Origin: 1-14-0-20-39-34 sp043800545
GTDB taxonomy: Bacteria > Patescibacteriota > Patescibacteriia > Magasanikbacterales > UBA922
Assembly (NCBI GenBank): GCA_043800545.1
Contig: JAZDMW010000013.1
Coordinates: forward strand, 1 to 7,845
DNA: 7,845 nt
Direction: 5' to 3'
The position numbers and the translations under genes are program-made. The notes below the pieces were generated by a model. That model had not been told where the DNA came from. It searched no databases and was given only the letters and a program-made list of their open reading frames with translations. This document shows, piece by piece, positions 5,621-7,845 of this stretch (position 1 is its first letter; every line of letters starts with the position of its first letter).

Positions 5621-6565
5621 TTACAGTATTTGTACTTCTTCCTCCAAATGGATTCCAAATTTTTCTAACACACGAGTTTTTATTTCATCTATTACTTGAA
5701 ATACATCACTTGCATTTCCTCCTCCCAAATTCACAATAAAATTTGCATGCTTCTCACTTACTTGTATATTTCCTTGTGTATACCCCTTCATTCCAGCCTG
5801 TTCAATGAGCCATCCTGCTGGAATAATTTTTTTCTCTAAAAATTCTTGTGGTATTTCTTTTCCTGCTATTATTTTTTTTACTTCCTCATTAATTTGTACA
5901 TTTGTAAATATACATCCGCTTGAAGCAAATCCTTGAGGTTGTGTGGTATTCCTGTATTGGATATATTCCAAAGCTTTTTTCATACCATCTTTCTCCCCTG
6001 CTCCAGATTTTTTTAACTTAAGCCATACACGGAGAATAATAATCGGTTCTCTTTTAAATATACTGCTTCGGTATTGGAAATCACATTCTGCATTTGGTAT
6101 TTCCACAACCTCTCCATCTCTGTAGACCAAAACTTTTTCTACACTGTCTTTCATATCTCCCCCCATTGCTCCTGCATTTCCACGAACAGCCCCACCAATA
6201 GTTCCTGGCACTCCAACTCCCCATTCAAAACCCGTGAATCCATGAGAAAAACTTTCTCGTGCAACCGTAACGGTTGGACATCCTGCATCTGCAATTATAG
6301 AATCATTCTCAATTTGTATATTCTTCGCTTGGATAGAAATAACCACTCCCTCATATCCATCATCACTCACAACCACATTACTTCCACCACCCAAAACAAA
6401 ATATGGGACACCTTCTCCATCTAAATACTGTAGAAGTTCCCCCAATTTCTCTATATCATCCACAGAAACAAAAAACTGAGCTTTCCCGCCAAGCTTAAAA
6501 GTTGTATGCTTAGATAAAGGTTCGTCTACTTTTACTTTTCCAAATTTCTTTAAAATGTCGTACAT
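5621..6565 (-). CDS. murB: UDP-N-acetylenolpyruvoylglucosamine reductase MurB
   Basis: MurB is the cytoplasmic FAD enzyme that reduces UDP-GlcNAc-enolpyruvate to UDP-MurNAc with NADPH, the second committed step of peptidoglycan precursor synthesis. With the ATG at 6565 the product is 314 aa, typical of the shorter type II enzymes. Motifs: YFVLGGGSNVVVSDDGYEG (55-73), the FAD-binding GVGVPGTIGGAVRGNAGA (116-133), FQYRSSIFK (164-171) with the conserved Tyr-Arg, SGCIFTN (216-222) and C-terminal LEEEV with Glu310 as the expected catalytic acid. The residue at the usual proton-donor serine of the GSxFxN motif is Cys218. An in-frame TTG at 6574 would add three residues. ATG is preferred because the predicted transcript start is near 6578 and neither has a clear SD. 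hpf follows after 29 nt, and the ATP-grasp gene diverges upstream. Confidence 0.95.
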   Translation of the reverse strand: MYDILKKFGKVKVDEPLSKHTTFKLGGKAQFFVSVDDIEKLGELLQYLDGEGVPYFVLGGGSNVVVSDDGYEGVVISIQAKNIQIENDSIIADAGCPTVTVARESFSHGFTGFEWGVGVPGTIGGAVRGNAGAMGGDMKDSVEKVLVYRDGEVVEIPNAECDFQYRSSIFKREPIIILRVWLKLKKSGAGEKDGMKKALEYIQYRNTTQPQGFASSGCIFTNVQINEEVKKIIAGKEIPQEFLEKKIIPAGWLIEQAGMKGYTQGNIQVSEKHANFIVNLGGGNASDVFQVIDEIKTRVLEKFGIHLEEEVQIL

Positions 6566-6568
6566 ACC

Positions 6569-6597
6569 TTGCAAAATTTCACTTTTTTTAGTACAAT
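6569..6597 (+). promoter_or_regulatory. Promoter of the ATP-grasp gene, predicting an almost leaderless mRNA
   Basis: TTGCAA (6569-6574) and TACAAT (6592-6597) have a 17-nt spacer. Transcription should start around 6603-6605, only 2-4 nt before the ATG at 6607, so there is no room for an SD. Confidence 0.6.
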
Positions 6598-6613
6598 ATT
6601 CCTACTATGTCAA
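6585..6613 (-). promoter_or_regulatory. Probable murB promoter overlapping the divergent gene start
   Basis: TTGACA (6613-6608) on the minus strand is 17 nt from TAAAAA (6590-6585), a 4-of-6 match to the -10 consensus. The -35 lies inside the first codons of the ATP-grasp gene. The predicted start is near 6578, 13 nt before the murB ATG. Confidence 0.4.
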
Positions 6614-7845
6614 GTCCAATTTCTCCTCCGAAGCCAACAATCTATGTCGCTCGTGATATTGAACGAGCCCTCGGGTTAAGCCCAAGGGCCCCTCTTTATT
6701 TTATTATCTCAAATTCATCGCCTCTTGGCAAGAAAATGCAAGAAGAGTACAGCGATAAAATCCTTCTTATTGATGAAGGCAGAATCCTTGATACTCATGA
6801 ACTTCTGGAGCACGAAACCGCCAAAAAATTCATTCAAGCGCAGGAAGACCCCCATATTTTAGTGTTTAAAAATACTTCTCTTATTGAAAGTATTTGTAAA
6901 CAAAATTCATGGACACTCCTCAACCCATCTGCTGAACTCGCAGAGACTATTGAAAATAAAATTACTCAAGTGGAATGGCTTGGATCACTCACAAAATACT
7001 TGCCTGAACATACTCTTCAAACTCTGGAAGATGTTTCTTGGAAAAATGAACCTTTTATTTTGCAATTTAATCGTGCACATACTGGATCAGGGACAACACT
7101 CGTAGAAAATGAAGCTCAATTGCAAGAACTCCAAAAAACTTTTCCAAAAAGACCAGTTCGTATTACAAAATATATAGAAGGTCCAATGCTCACAAGTAAT
7201 AACGTGGTTGCAAAAGACGAAGTCCTTCCTGGAAATATAAGTTACCAAATTACGGGTATAGAACCATTTACAGAGGAACGCTTTGCAACTATTGGAAATG
7301 ATTGGGGTCTTCCAAATGATATCCTTTCCCCAGAACAAAAAACATTTTACCGCGAAATGGTAAAAGATATTGGAGAAAAAATGCAAAAACAAGGTTGGCT
7401 TGGACTGTTTGGAATTGATGTTGTGTTAGAAGAAAAAACAGGAAAACTGTATCTCATAGAAATTAATGCACGTCAACCAGCATCAACCACTTGTGAATCA
7501 AGTTTCCAAGAAAAAGAAGATTCTGATCTCACAACCATGGAAGCACATATACAAGCGCTCTTTCATGAGAGTCTCAAAGGATCATCAATTATTTCTGTAA
7601 ATAGTGGTTCACAAATTGTACAAAGAGTGACAGAAAAAATTAAAGAATATAAAAAACCAGTGTTCTATAAAGATCCTGATTTTGAAGTTATTTTCTATAC
7701 CAATACAAAACCAAATAGTGATCTGATCCGCATGAAATTCAAAGGGAGTGTCATGAAAAAACACAATGAACTTTCTGAACGAGGTTCTGTTGCTATGGAT
7801 TTTTCTCTTGCTATGTTTTATGGACAACCTTGGAATGCTCCTCGA
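6607..7845 (+). CDS. ATP-grasp domain protein, 3' end outside the window
   Basis: An open frame of 413 codons from the ATG at 6607 to the right edge, with no stop. ATP-grasp enzymes use ATP to activate a carboxylate as an acylphosphate and join it to an amine, thiol or similar group. Residues 1-110 look like the alpha/beta domain that precedes ATP-grasp folds (IYVARDIERALG, LYFIISNSSPLG). The nucleotide-binding part has a Gly-rich loop NRAHTGSGTTLV (155-166) and VRITKYIEGPML (184-195). The metal-binding end is FGIDVVLEEKTGKLYLIEIN (268-287) followed by ARQPAST, with D271, E285, N287 and R289 as likely ligands. The residue where many members carry an ATP-binding lysine appears to be Q153. Residues 300-413 form a C-terminal region I do not recognise. 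No membrane helix is visible. The substrate is unknown; closeness to murB does not show a cell-wall role, and it is not a recognisable Ddl. Confidence 0.8.
   Translation, partial: MSSPISPPKPTIYVARDIERALGLSPRAPLYFIISNSSPLGKKMQEEYSDKILLIDEGRILDTHELLEHETAKKFIQAQEDPHILVFKNTSLIESICKQNSWTLLNPSAELAETIENKITQVEWLGSLTKYLPEHTLQTLEDVSWKNEPFILQFNRAHTGSGTTLVENEAQLQELQKTFPKRPVRITKYIEGPMLTSNNVVAKDEVLPGNISYQITGIEPFTEERFATIGNDWGLPNDILSPEQKTFYREMVKDIGEKMQKQGWLGLFGIDVVLEEKTGKLYLIEINARQPASTTCESSFQEKEDSDLTTMEAHIQALFHESLKGSSIISVNSGSQIVQRVTEKIKEYKKPVFYKDPDFEVIFYTNTKPNSDLIRMKFKGSVMKKHNELSERGSVAMDFSLAMFYGQPWNAPR

Noticed and set aside
6566..6574. TTG start for murB giving 317 residues
   Set aside because: An ATG three codons later fits the family start equally well and lies better relative to the predicted transcript start.
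1..7845. Alternative genetic code (UGA as glycine or tryptophan), seen in some CPR groups
   Set aside because: secA, murB, hpf, secD and the ATP-grasp gene all read with the standard code and use TGG and GGN normally, with no internal TGA.

Overview
The window looks like the chromosome of a low-GC bacterium of the Candidate Phyla Radiation (Patescibacteria, Parcubacteria-like). This rests on AT-rich coding DNA, a SecA with an extra insert in its first nucleotide-binding domain and no C-terminal zinc motif, genes that mostly lack a Shine-Dalgarno (SD) sequence, and a SecD carrying extra peptidyl-prolyl isomerase modules. The long frames read through with the standard genetic code, and I saw no UGA recoding. 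The phylum assignment is an inference.

Layout from left to right: (1) 1-1188, minus strand, the first 396 codons of secD, running off the left edge, with its own promoter; (2) 1268-4054, minus strand, a complete secA with its own promoter at 4104-4132; (3) 4140-5206, a GC-rich island with two divergent transcription units. Its left half is a structured minus-strand unit of about 375 nt, with a near-consensus promoter and two terminators in tandem. Its right half is a plus-strand cupin gene with a consensus promoter, a strong SD and a strong terminator; (4) 5247-5591, minus strand, a short-form hibernation factor (hpf/raiA); (5) 5621-6565, minus strand, murB; (6) 6607-7845, plus strand, a divergent ATP-grasp enzyme running off the right edge.

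Functionally, secA and secD belong to the Sec export machinery, the motor and the accessory membrane subunit. hpf protects idle ribosomes and murB makes peptidoglycan precursor. hpf next to secA is a common bacterial gene order, so the island appears to have been inserted between two ancestral neighbours.

The most interesting items are the SecD with one intact and one degenerate parvulin domain inserted in its periplasmic part, the GC-rich island with its unexplained structured RNA-like unit, and the overlapping divergent murB/ATP-grasp promoters, where the ATP-grasp mRNA is predicted to be almost leaderless. There is no rRNA, tRNA, CRISPR array or transposase in the window.
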